From Lucifuga dentata (Eukaryota > Chordata > Actinopteri > Ophidiiformes > Bythitidae), in the NCBI GenBank assembly GCA_014773175.1, contig VXCM01003379.1, positions 56,862 through 120,861 of the forward strand: DNA of 64,000 nt, given 5' to 3'. Below, one piece after another: positions 1 to 11,399 of the stretch. The position numbers were made by a program, and so were the translations under genes. Numbering within the stretch: position 1 is the stretch's first letter; every line of letters starts with the position of its first letter. The notes under the pieces were generated by a model. It was not told the origin of the DNA, searched no databases, and saw only the letters and a program-made list of their open reading frames with translations.

Positions 1-29
1 CTCAAACACATAAAAACACAGAAATGCAG

Positions 30-51
30 ACACACACACACACACACACAC
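30..51. repeat. (CA)n microsatellite
   Basis: Eleven uninterrupted CA units, directly visible. Confidence 0.95.
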
Positions 52-179
52 CTCCATTTGTAACTGCACCTGCACTTTATCTGAATCTTCAACTCTTTGC
101 ACATGCCAAATTGCACAACCCCACTTTATGGAATTGCAAACTCTTTGCACAGACTTTTACTCTTACTTTAGTACAGAAA

Positions 180-358
180 TCATCTTCTTTTGCACTAGTC
201 TGTCTATGCTCTTTGTCTTGTCACTGCACTTCTTGTCTTGTACGGCACTTCTTATCTACGTGCATTATGTTAAATGTAGCAGCAGGAGGTTCTGGAGAAA
301 CAGCATTTCATCCCACCTGTATACTTTGTACATGGATGGCTTGACAATAAAGCTCTGA
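180..358 (+). repeat. LINE-like 3-prime tail (fish dispersed repeat)
   Basis: The stretch runs from a pyrimidine-rich segment with repeated TTGCACT/TGTCTTG words into GGAGAAACAGCATTTCATCC, then TGTACATGG and GACAATAAAGC. This arrangement resembles the 3-prime end of retroposons common in fish, where a GACAATAAAG signal closes the copy. The open frames across it show no recognisable protein. The family name is not certain, and the 5-prime boundary is unclear. Confidence 0.45.
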
Positions 359-1581
359 TTGACTGATACATTTCTGCCTGACTTACTGCTGCACTGCCAC
401 TGTAAACTGATTTTAGGCTGTTTAGCAGGATGAGACATTCTCACTATCCACAGGAGGATCAGGAGTTTTTGCTACATGTACTGGATTTAGCTGTGGAGAG
501 TTGATTCTGACTTGGACACTGTTTACATGAAATAAATTTAAATTAAATTATAGTATCTCCATTGACCAAAGCATCCAGCCTCTTCTGCCTTTTGGTGATT
601 CATGTTTGTCCCTTCCACAGGCATGAGTTAGCTGACAGTGGAAAGATCAGTGAGCTGAGGAAAAATATGTTTGTTTTGACACTGGTTTTAATCTACTGTG
701 ACGTAGCATAATACTGTGAATTTTTTTGAGTTAGGCAATAATGCATTTATTTATTTATTTACCTGGACATAATTATTATTGAATTATTGAAATTACTGAA
801 AGTCTAATTACTTGAAAGAGTACTGATAATAAAAACTTTTTTCTTTTTTTAATGTTACTGACCAAAGCATTTCTATTTCTATATTTCTAAAAGGAAGTCA
901 TAACGGTTTATACTTGAACCATAAATCTGCAACTGTGACTTTAATCACCCCATAATCTTCTTTGTATGCAAATTACTTTTGATAATATCACAGATGAACT
1001 TACTATTGTATGGACTGCTGCAGTTTAGTACATTGATATATGTAGCAATATTGCTACGCATGATATAGCATAAATAAAATGTGGTATTTGCTGACTAAAC
1101 TATCTAGCAAAGTAGAATGTAATTACTAATACAGCCCAACGCTACTGCATTTTATGTATAAGAAATGGTAATTAATCAGCTAAGGAGCCAGACAGCTGAC
1201 ATGGCATCCAAATAAACTGAGGAATAATTAGATTTATATGACATTACTACAAATGTGCTATAGGCCTGTACTAAGTCAGTAGAAAAGTTTGTAGACACAA
1301 ACATATATTACTCTTGAGAATTTCCTTGAAGGCGATTATGAGTGCTTTGGTTCTGTTGATGTGGGTCTCACCATTCCATTATTTACATACATACTCACAG
1401 TAAACAATGCACTCTTAGATATTATTAATTGCTCTACAATATCTCTGGGCCTTGATCCAAATTTGTTCAGTAATTGTTCTTTCCCTTCATTCAATTTTTA
1501 TGATCTGACAGAAAGAGCAAGAGAAATAGTATGAGAGTGCCATCAATTGCATTTGGGTACCAACAATTATGATAAATAAGG
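359..1581. other. AT-rich non-coding DNA
   Basis: No gene is recognised. It contains a short (ATTT)n run at 745-761 and poly-T tracts near 721 and 841. A pyrimidine tract ending in CAG at 618-620 is followed by a 29-codon open frame, which I do not regard as a supported exon. Confidence 0.6.
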
Positions 1582-1631
1582 GTGTGTGTGTGTGTGTGCG
1601 TGCGTGTGTGTATATATGTATATATATATGT

Positions 1632-1692
<61 letters not shown>

Positions 1693-1693
1693 N
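1582..1693. repeat. Compound (GT)n-(TA)n-(AG)n microsatellite ending at a gap
   Basis: GT units (1582-1609) pass into TA units and then about 28 AG units, ending at a single N at 1693. The array length is unreliable because of the gap. Confidence 0.95.
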
Positions 1694-2335
1694 AGCCAGT
1701 GCAGAGGGAATTGGGAATTGGTGATTCCAAACTGGGAGAAAAAGTGAATAATGCTGAAGAGCTCCTGGGAAAAAAAATATAACTGCAACCACATGATTGT
1801 GACTCACACTGTTAATATTGGCCACTCAGCTACCTAAAAGCTCCCAAAAAGAGTAATTAAAAGTAATTGAAAACAGCACTAAAGCAGCAACTAAAGTTAA
1901 AAGCCACAACACACTAGCTGAGAATGAGGCTAACAAAATTAAGAAGATAGTCATGAAATTAAAGCAAATGTTCTGAGAATTCAATAATATTAAAAGACTG
2001 GCTAAGAAGGAACTAAGAAGAAACTGATATCATGTGGCAGAAGAAGACCTGATCATGTCATTCTGGTCCAGCTCTTTGTTTCTACACTGCTTTGAATTCT
2101 CCTCATCACCAGGCACTGTTCAGCTTCAAGCCAATCCTCTAAAGGTTTATCCTCTCCAAATAAATTTTACATGATCCAGATGAAATATTCTTTGTTAAAA
2201 TAAATTTTATCAAGTTTCAGTTAAATAAAGAGGACACACATCCCAATAAAACATTCATCCCTGTCTAATAAATGCATTATCAAACAACAATCAGCTCAGT
2301 TATAAAAAGCTGGGTAAACCATTGTTAAATTAAGA
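1694..2335. other. Non-coding DNA
   Basis: AT-rich sequence with no long open frame, no recognised repeat and no splice-site pair that I can support. Confidence 0.5.
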
Positions 2336-2440
2336 TCAAGATATTAAGATATTGTACTTTATTGTTCCTCATGGGAAATTTATCTTGGACTCAAGTGTTA
2401 GATCTGCTGCCATCATAACAATACATACAGTAGTCCATAG
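2336..2440 (-). repeat. Possible LINE tail, reverse orientation
   Basis: The words GTACTTTATTGTTCCTCATG and GGGAAATTTATCTTGGAC resemble the reverse complement of a fish retroposon 3-prime end (typically TTTATT followed by CCCxxxGGGAAATT). This rests on recollection of the family rather than alignment. Confidence 0.35.
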
Positions 2441-3511
2441 CTAAAAAAAAACAAAACAAAAAAAGTCTAAAACAAGGATAAAATACATAATAAATAAATA
2501 ACATGCAGCGACAGTTTCAATGTATATATAAAATTCCCCAAAAGTACTGAAATACTCAATATCCCTATATTCACATAAACTCTAGCACCCAAATTTGAAA
2601 ATTAAGCACATAATAGATATTCAAGTAAAAATAATTATAAATCTCCATTAAAATCACCATAGGGAATACACTTAGCTTTGGGGGTAAAAAAAAAAACAAA
2701 AACTTAATCTTGGGCAAAAATAAATACAAAACCTTTTAAACAGCCAAGCCTGTGAGTCATGAGTACTTGTTTTATGGAGTCAGAATGACTTTAATTTGTT
2801 TGGTGAAGACAGGCATCGGTCCACAACCCAGTCTCCGAGAGTGTTCAGCTTTGACTGCTTCTTCAGAAGTTGCATGCAGTGGAAATCGTTGTAACTACCT
2901 GAGTACATAGTATATACTGTATATCCTACACGTGTATATGCATATACTTTACATATTTTATGAGTTTAAGGAAAACAGGACCTAGGATGGAACCCTGTGA
3001 GATCCCATAGGAAACAAACAGCCAAGGGAGACAGAAGAACTCTGTGACTCAGTCACCAAGAACCACTGACATGCTGTTATAAAGATCCTCTGTTGCCTTT
3101 TTAGTGTCAGGAATAAAATGGTGTGTACATAAACAGTTTCCTCAGCAGGTCTTAACTCTGATCGTAGCAATTCAATTCTCAATCCAGCTGTTGTTCTTTT
3201 ATCAATTGCATCTACTGTGAGAATGCTAAAACACAATGTATCCTTTGTTGGACATGCAAAGGCATGCAGCAGCCTATACAGCAGACCATGGCAAATCAGC
3301 AGGACGTGACCACTGGGTAAAGGGTAATAATGAAATCCATAATCATCAATAATCATCAGAATTTAACACCCATTAAAAACAAACGGATTGCTGGAAATAA
3401 AACCAATTACTGAATATAATTAATGTTGGCAATAGCAATCTTGAGCCATTACAGTATGACACAATTGTAATTTCTTGTTGTTGTAATTGTACTTTATTTC
3501 TTATAATACGT
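2441..3511. other. Non-coding DNA with one unassigned open frame
   Basis: A minus-strand frame of 124 codons is open at 2982-3356. Its translation shows no domain that I recognise and no convincing splice or start context. I see nothing else beyond A-rich runs near 2443 and 2685. Confidence 0.45.

Positions 3512-3551
<40 letters not shown>
3512..3551. repeat. Poly-A followed by (TA)n
   Basis: A run of 28 A followed by TA units, directly visible. A further TA-rich tract lies at 3616-3656. Confidence 0.95.
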
Positions 3552-3656
3552 TTAATTATTGATTGGGAACAGCAGGTAACTGCTCTTTTCCTCTTTTCCA
3601 AAATGGACATATACTGTGTATATATATATATGCATACATATGTGTGGGTGTATATA

Positions 3657-4833
3657 CAGTGGAGTAAGGACTCAGTGCCGGGCCCCAATGCATGATGGTC
3701 AAACGGGCCCGCCCATCATGTGCCCATCATGCCACCACTCTCATTACACACACTGATTATAGCATAGATTAGCCAGCAGTGGCTCTGTGCATTCCTCTCC
3801 TCACCAGCAGCTCACTCAGTCTCACAATATCCCAATCAGACATAACATAACGTAATGTCAGCAGCGAATGAAAGAAATGAAAACATACAGCTTTAAAATG
3901 ACCAGCAACAGTGAAATGCACTGTTGAATGCACTTAATGCACTGTTGAATGCACTTAAATGAAATGATTATTTGGAAAACAGACCACCATGCTATACCTG
4001 GCAAAATCCGGTGTCAGATCACCATAATAGATGAAAATATAATTGATGGCAGCGCACCCGCACATTGATAATATTATTCACATCTGCACATAGGCCTTAT
4101 AAACACAAAACACAAGTATGTAGGTTGATTATTAGTCAAATAAATAACAAATAGGTTCTACTTACATCATAGGCGCACCTCTCCGAGCTTTTCGCTGTGT
4201 GAAGCAGGTGTTAGCAGGAGTTGTCTTATTCCACTGTTGCTCAGTGGAACAACTAGTACTTGTTATCTCATCTTTCTTTTTAAAGAAACTGCCTATTTTT
4301 GGAAGCTTTGCTTCTTCTTTGTCAGCTGTTTCTTTCAATTTTCACTTCTGAAATCCGCTTTTGTGTTTGTACTCCATTCTTGTTCACTCACTTGCTGTCT
4401 TAACTTTTCTGTGTGTGGATTTTGCTACGCAGTAGTATCCATACCCAGAATTCCACATGGGAACACTTTGCACATTCTTGAACATCAAATTGCCCATTAA
4501 TCCTTAATTAAACTTAATTTAGAAATGTAACATAGAGGTATGAGTCAATTAATTGCATGCTTATATATGTAAACCTGTTTTATGTTATTGTATTATTTAC
4601 TTGGTGAATGAATGACATCAAGTATGTCAAACCATGGAGCAGATGACAAGACTTACTGAGTGCTACAAATACTTACAGCTTACATTAAAATTTAGTGGCT
4701 ATGTATATACTATAAGCTCAGTGCTCAAGATGCTTTAGATTTTATGATACAGATAGAGATATGGTGAGATAAAGAGGGCTCCGTACGGGCCCCTATGCTG
4801 CTGCGCTACCTGCATGTATGGTAGTTTTGCTGC
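3657..4833. mobile_element. hAT-like DNA transposon remnant
   Basis: The left end starts CAGTGGAGTAAGGACTC and soon reaches GCCGGGCCCC. The right end carries GTACGGGCCCCTATGCTG and runs to TTTTGCTGC. The octamer TGTATATA lies immediately outside both ends (3649-3656 and 4834-4841), as expected for the 8-bp duplication made by hAT transposases. The inverted match between the ends is weak apart from CAG and the GGGCCC words, and the octamer is low complexity, so the boundaries are tentative. No transposase frame is recognisable inside. The AT-rich interior has a CTTAC word near 4165 that could be an old minus-strand splice donor. Confidence 0.5.
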
Positions 4834-4841
4834 TGTATATA

Positions 4842-6128
4842 TAATGTTTTAGAATGAAACCCTAATCACTTACATCAGAGAAGCAAAAGAAACCTGCCAA
4901 AACATGTTCTTATGAATATTCCCACTGGTGTATCAGCTCATACCTGCATTTGTTATGTGTTGGCTTTCAGAGAGATGAGGTATAAGTGAGTTCTAGAAGA
5001 AAAAAAAGACATTTGGTGTGAATTGAATCCTTTCCAATGAATTTCTTTATCTACAAACCTCATAAATAGCAACTGTTGCTATGTTGATTTGTTGAATTAA
5101 CCAGCACATCAAGTTGAATTAGCATTGTTGCCACTTCAAACTACTTCTCTTTCTCATCTTTCCCATCTCATCTCTCTTGCATCAGGAACAGATGTTGAGG
5201 TCCACTTGACAGATAAACAACATATTTCATGAAAGCTGTGAAGAGTCTAAATCAACCCCTTTACTGTCACTTTGAATGTTCATTATCATGTTTTATCCCA
5301 ACTGTCACTAGCAGAACACAAATGTCTCTTCAAGAGAGCCTATTAAATACGACAGCCTTGGCTGATACTCACATGCAAGCTAGTAACTACAGAAATCAAA
5401 CTCTGAGCAGACATTTAACTGGCTGTTTCCTGTAATCTGGTGCTATTCATGTGGATTCAACAGTTAGACAAATGCTGTTGTACCAGAGAAATTTACAGGC
5501 TCCGGGTTCGAAGTAATAAAAACCACTGAATAGAATAAGCAAAACCATTGTAGGATGGATTACAGTAAATATCAGATTTTTACATGTTCTAAATTTTTAG
5601 TGCTGTATTTCCCATGACTATCACTGAAAAATAAGACCTGGAGGCAAAACAGAATGCTTTTATTTGAAAAGTAAAAAATAAACAGAAACTCTTTTGGATG
5701 GACTATAACCCTCTATTGCAGAAAGGAGTGGACAGATGGGTTGAAAAACCCAAAAGTCTTCTTTGAAACCACACAGGCAAAATGTGTGCCTTCCTCTGTA
5801 AAATGCATATTGTTCACTCATGTCACTTTGCCAATAACTTATGCCAATATAAAGCTGCTGTTGAAATATCAATCTGCTACCACTGCTGAGAAGGAATTAC
5901 AATTGGGTTGGCTATGTGTAATTAAAGGTCTGGTCCAAAGTTGTTTACCTGGAAGACCCGGAGCTTGAACTCACAGGAGTGGATCAAATTCCTACCCCCT
6001 TTCCTAACTAGTCTGTGTTTCACTAGCATCTCAAATTAACAGTGTTCTCATTCATTGTTTCTTTCAGCAGACTTTCTGAAAAAAAAAGTGGAACCATGTT
6101 GCAAGGATTTCCTGTTCATATTCTAAGA
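4842..6128. other. Non-coding DNA
   Basis: Only short open frames with no recognisable product. The word GGGTTCGAAG near 5503 resembles a tRNA B box, but there is no A box or cloverleaf around it. Confidence 0.5.
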
Positions 6129-6532
6129 CAGCAGCTCTCAAACACTTTGAACCAAGTACCACCTCAGAGCAAACCTCTAAGCAAAGCCACCAAGTCCAAA
6201 TAGCCTTATGTGTGCATGTATGCTGTACTGAAATTGAGTTCAGTATTTTACAGTATGAACACAAAAAGTTACCGAAACCTATATCAAACAGAAGTATGTA
6301 ACAATTATTAATGAAAAAAGGAGAATAACTAAACTTTTAAAAGGTATTTCTTAAGGCAACCCACTTTATTAATGAAAAAAAAAAAAAAAAACCNAAAAAA
6401 AAAAAAAAAAAACCCACAATAACAGAATTTCATACATTTCAATTCTTTTGATTCTTTGTAGAAATTTACATTTCAACAGGGGGTGCTTCAAATACCGCCA
6501 GTAGTACAACTACCACAGTCTTAGAACCATTG
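6129..6532. mobile_element. Non-autonomous hAT element (MITE)
   Basis: The left end is CAGCAGCTCTCAAACAC followed by AAGTACCACCTCAGA. The right end read on the minus strand is CAATGGTTCTAAGACTGTGG followed by a GTACTACTGGCGGTA core. This is the layout of the fish hAT MITE family whose ends read CAGTGGTTCTCAAAC. The flanks are TTCTAAGA (6121-6128) and TTATAAGA (6533-6540), matching at 7 of 8 bases, which is the hAT target-duplication length. The interior is A-rich and holds an assembly gap at 6394 between two poly-A runs. No coding capacity. Confidence 0.8.
6375..6412. repeat. Poly-A broken by a gap
   Basis: Seventeen A, CC, one N (6394), then eighteen A. The length is unreliable. Confidence 0.95.
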
Positions 6533-6697
6533 TTATAAGATAAACATGTATTTCTTATTTTGTTGATATTGAGTAGTTGAGATTAGGGATGAACCGAGTA
6601 CTCAGATGAAACGAGTATCCATTACGGATAATGCACTTTTAATGGGTATGAGTAACGTCCGTGTAAAAAATGTGACACTACTTGTACTCGTTGAGGG

Positions 6698-6715
6698 AAA
6701 AAAAAAAAAAAAAAN

Positions 6716-6752
<37 letters not shown>
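6698..6752. repeat. Poly-A, gap, (AC)n
   Basis: Poly-A to 6714, N at 6715, then about 18 AC units. A second, shorter (AC)n lies at 6860-6879. Confidence 0.95.
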
Positions 6753-6753
<1 letters not shown>

Positions 6754-6906
6754 TCATACCTGCAGGCGAATGAGAGAAAATTTGACTGCACATATGCATA
6801 ATTTCAGAGGGGAATACATGTATTTTTGAGGGCAACACATTCTATTCTAGATGCGCACATACACACACACACACACACATTCCATTTCTGTCTTTCTCTT
6901 CTACAG

Positions 6907-7047
6907 ACATACGTATACCGAAACCTATATAGAAACTCAGCCTCTAAGCTAAGGGATGAAGCCTGTGCAGTGTCTTTGCCTCATGTCGGCTTTGCCACAG
7001 AGCTGAAGAACAGTGAGGGGATAGAAAGTGAAGATGAAGACATGTGA
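6907..7047 (+). CDS. Candidate terminal coding exon, gene unknown
   Basis: A strong pyrimidine tract ending CTTCTACAG (6898-6906) is followed directly by an open frame of 46 codons that begins TYVYRNLYRN and closes with the acidic tail SEGIESEDEDM and a TGA stop. An acceptor-like tract, phase 0 entry, coding-like composition and an acidic C-terminus together suggest the last coding exon of a plus-strand gene whose other exons lie upstream of the window. An AATAAA occurs at 7189-7194, 142 bases after the stop, a reasonable position for a polyadenylation signal. I do not recognise the protein. No upstream exon could be identified within 1-6900. The alternative is a chance open frame behind a pyrimidine tract. 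Confidence 0.4.
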   Translation, partial: TYVYRNLYRNSASKLRDEACAVSLPHVGFATELKNSEGIESEDEDM

Positions 7048-9024
7048 CAGAAGACCTCTGAAAACAACACATACACAAACACACAAACCTGAACAAGCAC
7101 ATGCATAGGTGCCAGCTCCGTGGGTGCTCAAGGGCTTTAGGATCTCCAATATTTTCTCCCTTCAGCTCTGAAATCTAAATCATACAAAAATAAATATAAA
7201 TAGATGAACTGGGGTTGCGCACCTGATATCTATTCAGAACTGATACGAGATCATTTGTCTTAGTATCAGTTAGAATGAAATAAAACTTATTACTTGATGT
7301 ATGAGTGTTATAACTGGGAACGCCCTGCAGCAGTGGGTGGAGGCACAAATACAGTCATGCCATAGTACAGTGTATCATGTACAATGTTTTGACGATGCAA
7401 ACGTTGTCGAAAAACATTTGCAAACACTTTCACATGTAAAGTTTTACACTGAGCTGATTTAGTTTTATGCACAAAGTGATAAGTAACAAGTATGGCTGTT
7501 AAAAAAATAAATAAATAAAAAAAAGTGTGTTTTACAATGAGGTTAACTGTGGAAATGTCAAGTTTTAGAACAAGTTGGCAATGTGTAATGCTGAAACTGC
7601 ATTATCAGGTGACACATTTAACTGTATACTTTATGTTATGATGCAAATAAGGTTAAGATATTTTAAAATGGAAGAGTTGGAGTTATATTATACTTTAAAA
7701 TGTGCCTTACACGTGTTTTGCAAACCTATGGCATACAGGAAACCCAACTTTACTAGTCTTTTTATAATGATAATTATCTTTTATTTTTATGAGCAGCCTA
7801 TCTTGCTTTCTTGTCTTGGCTGCAGGGGAAATCGCTTTCAAGATATAGTTCCATCTCATCTCACCATGCATCTGTATAAGTACTCCTCTCATAAGTTGAT
7901 GCTACCAAGGTAAGCAACCTTCGTGAGCTGGTTCTTTTGTAATAAGTCCTTTCTTATAACATTTAAACTGATCTAACAAAAAAAAAAAAAAAAAAAAATT
8001 GCAGAGAAGTGTCATGTGTGGCTGTTTCACAGTAAAGGCTTCCAGTGGTTCGCTTGGGGAAGGCTTTCAAAAGCTTTCAATATGATATGGCAATAACAGG
8101 AGGTAGCAGCTCCAGTAGCATAGCAATGGAGAGCTGTTTAGAAAAAAGTGCAGCTGCATCTGTTACATGAAAGTAAAAGAAACGTAGGAGTGAACCTAAA
8201 TTTCAAATCACAGACACTCCATTATTACTCATACTACAAAACACTGAAAACTGAACAAAATCTTTTAACAATGGAACTTTCTCTCTAGTTGCCTGCAGAC
8301 AACAGTAACGTGTTGATATGATGACATATCATATGAAGGTCTGAACCTCATGGTTTGACCCTACTGCCAGCAGGGCTGTAATATCCAGGGTCAGCATTGT
8401 TATCCTCTGCTGTGAGGGCGCAGTGGAAAGGCTTATACTCATTGCATGGCATGCCTTGATGTAGCTAAAACATGTCGTTCTATTCATATCAATTCAGCAT
8501 ATGCAGCAGGCCTCTTCCTGGGAGGCTCTGTTTGTGTTTTAAGATGATGCTAAATCTTTTTGACCTACCTACAATGACTGCCATTTTCTGTTCTGCGGCT
8601 GCGACAGGTAGCTAACAGCTGACTGCCTGGTGACTGCCAACACCTAACCTGTGGCAAGCTGTGTGGAGAGCAACAAATCGCTCTTCCACTCAGTCTGGAT
8701 CCAGTGCTTGTGTCTTACACTCGTTGCATAGTCTGCATACAGAATAAAAGCAGTAGCACAAAAAAGAGTATGAAACAAAATACAAGGAGGGTTTCCTGCA
8801 CTCATGTGTAGCAACGTTTTATAGTCCAAAATTTGTAAAGCAGTAACAGCATTTCAAGTTTGGTTGTTAAATAAAAATTGTGACTTTTTAATGAATATGC
8901 ATACAGCCTCAAAGAATATAAAAACAAAAAAACACAAAAACACATCTGTGGTCATTTTTGATACTCTCTACTGACTTTGTTTTCCCCATATGACTCACCA
9001 GATTGAAATGCCAGAGTGAGACAC
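7048..9024. other. Possible 3-prime UTR followed by non-coding DNA
   Basis: The first ~150 bases could be the 3-prime UTR of the candidate exon ending at 7047. Beyond that I see no supported gene. A poly-A run sits at 7979-7998. The sequence near 6586 (TAGGGATGAACCGAGTAC) just upstream may be the end of another hAT-type repeat, but no partner end was found. Confidence 0.4.
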
Positions 9025-9025
9025 T

Positions 9026-9065
<40 letters not shown>

Positions 9066-9095
9066 CCTTAGACACACAGACAGACCAACACAGGN

Positions 9096-9135
<40 letters not shown>
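9025..9135. repeat. (CT)n and (AC)n microsatellites around a gap
   Basis: CT units at 9025-9063, then unique sequence, N at 9095, and about 19 AC units. Confidence 0.95.
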
Positions 9136-9137
<2 letters not shown>

Positions 9138-10148
9138 TACAGACATAAATATGACAGTTACCTTAGACCTTAACTTGGAGCTGGCCCCATTTCTAGCATA
9201 TATTCATGATTGTTCACCCACTTGTTCACTGACACTTAAGTATAGAGCTCTGCAAGGATTAAAATTAATGTCCAAACCAAATCCATGTCACCAAGTTATT
9301 TTTATTTCAGTTGCCAGCATGCCTGTTGCTTAGCAGAGACACATCTGTGCCATTCATCACCTACAGGTAGCACAATAACACAAACAAGAATTATTTCTAA
9401 GACCATGTTCAAAAATATAAGGAAAAATATTACAATTTTTTAGCTTCAGCTTTGCAAATGAGACATAAGGTTTTTGCAAAAAATAAACCTATGGACTTAA
9501 AATATATAACATACATAGTCCTAAAATCAGTTAAACGTGTATAATAATGTCTTTCTTAGAAAATACAGCCCAATCTGGTTTTGAATCTATAACACTTTTT
9601 TGTTACAGATTTAACCTTCACTTACATATTGGCTTTAAATATAGATCAATAGTGTACAACATGTCTGTGCTTAAGTCTAGATTTAAAGAATCTTCTTTGA
9701 TGATTACTGTACATGATACCCTAGTTTGATGAAGACAGAGGGGTTTAACATGTTTCTATGCATTCTCACCCAGGACTTAGTGAATGTAGAGAAAAATAGG
9801 TAAATTCTACTTGGCTGAATGTATACATGCAACATTTTGGTGTGCTGAGAACCAAAGATGAGTGATCAATCACAGAGAACCCTGTTAGAAGGTGAGGCTC
9901 ATGAAACCAAAAGATTTACAAGGAATTGTTTTCTCCCTCTAATACACACATGCACACGCACACACACATACTCAGAGCCCAGAGGGGCTCTTCACTGACC
10001 ATTACTCTCGGCAATGAGTGCAGCACTGAAAGTACTAAGTAGAAAACAACAGGACATTTCCACTCCAACTAAAACGGCATCCATCAGTCATTATAGTGTG
10101 TGAATGTAAGATGCAGACAGTGTGCATGCACACGCTGTCTGCCTCTTA
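9136..10148. other. Non-coding DNA
   Basis: Short open frames only. A (CA)n-like tract lies near 9946-9970. Confidence 0.5.
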
Positions 10149-10206
10149 GTGTGTGTGTGTGTATGTGTGTGTGTGTGTGCGTGTGTGTGTGTGTGTGTGT
10201 ATATAT
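10149..10206. repeat. (GT)n microsatellite
   Basis: Interrupted GT array with AT and GC variants, running into TATATAT. Confidence 0.95.
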
Positions 10207-10370
10207 TTAAGAGACAGACAAAGGGAGAGCAATTTCTATCCTGTCATTTCAGTAATATGAACCAGGGCTCTCCCAGCATCCCTCTGACCTTCATGCTCAG
10301 TTTCAGTACACTTACATCACCCATATCAAACACAGGCCTTCATCACTCCCGATTGTGTGTGTTAGCGTGC

Positions 10371-10379
10371 ATGTGTGTA

Positions 10380-10424
<45 letters not shown>

Positions 10425-10434
10425 NATGTGTGTA

Positions 10435-10485
<51 letters not shown>

Positions 10486-10489
10486 TAAA
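10371..10489. repeat. (GT)n(GA)n block duplicated across a gap
   Basis: The 54 bases at 10371-10424 (ATGTGTGTATGTGTG then GT and GA units) recur exactly at 10426-10479, separated only by N at 10425. This is best read as one GT/GA array whose overlapping contig ends were not merged. Confidence 0.9.
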
Positions 10490-11399
10490 AGGAGAGTGAG
10501 AGTGAGTTGATGATTAAAATGAGAGAGACAGAGGCATCTTGTACATTTATCTAACCTTGTGTTATTGATCTCTGATCCTTTTTTATAGTTGCAAGGTGTT
10601 CCTTTAACTTTTCAGCTTGCCACGTCGTTCCTTTATTATTTCCTCCTGTATTTGTGCCAGTAAATTTGCAAGAATGTGTTGTGCAGTATTAATGTAGAGT
10701 GTGTTCCTGTTCTTGTTACTGTGTGAGGACTACGAGCTGTAGTTTTTTTTTTTTTTTNTTTTTTTTTTTTTTGTTTTTTTTTTTGAGTCCGTAAATTTAT
10801 GGGATTTAGGTTTAGGGCTGAGGTTAGATTTCAGGTCTCACTGTGCATGAAGCAGTGAGGAAAACCTCAGATTCTGAAAGATCAGATCCTGAAATATCTC
10901 AGTGCTTTAACTGCTACATCTTTGCATCTGATCTTTGCATTAAGAGAAACCAAGTGAGTGGTTTGGGCACTTGGTATGTAAGTCTTCTGGGCTTTCCATG
11001 TGTGGGTGTTCTGAGATGACCCACACCAACATGCCTTAAGTCTGTTTCAGGGAGACTTAGGACCTGAAAGAATTGGAGGAAATTGCTGGCAAAAGGCACT
11101 TTGGAATCTTCTGCTCAGCAACCTTAAGTATGATAAACAACCTGCAAATCAACAGGTGGATGGATAGTTATATTATTGTTTAGTTAAGGTTAGGATAAAG
11201 GTTGAGATCAGGGACCATGTAGTGGGGTTGATAAAATAATTACTAAGGCTCCACACAAATTTAAAACACAATACAGATTTGTGTGTGTTAACATATCAGT
11301 TGTTGTTTGTTGTACCTTAGGAATTAAGATTAGTTACAGATAAAGGCAAGGATCAGGGTGACTTAACTGACTAAAAATACAGGCTGATGATTCCTGTAG
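10490..11399. other. Non-coding DNA with poly-T gap
   Basis: Contains a poly-T tract at 10743-10784 with N at 10758. No gene is recognised; the open frames are short and without known domains. Confidence 0.5.

Noticed and set aside
24..358. 106-codon open frame at the start of the window
   Set aside because: It translates a CA microsatellite and a LINE-like tail; there is no domain, and it overlaps other open frames.
618..711. Pyrimidine tract plus CAG followed by a 29-codon frame (HELADSGKISELRK...)
   Set aside because: Short, no recognisable product and no supporting donor or partner exon.
2982..3356. 124-codon minus-strand open frame
   Set aside because: Longest unassigned frame early in the window, but no domain, no coding-like pattern and no splice or start context.
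5490..5515. GGGTTCGAAG as a possible tRNA B box
   Set aside because: No A box upstream at the right distance and no cloverleaf can be folded.
6580..7280. TAGGGATGAACCGAGTAC as a hAT terminus
   Set aside because: No matching opposite end or 8-bp duplication found.
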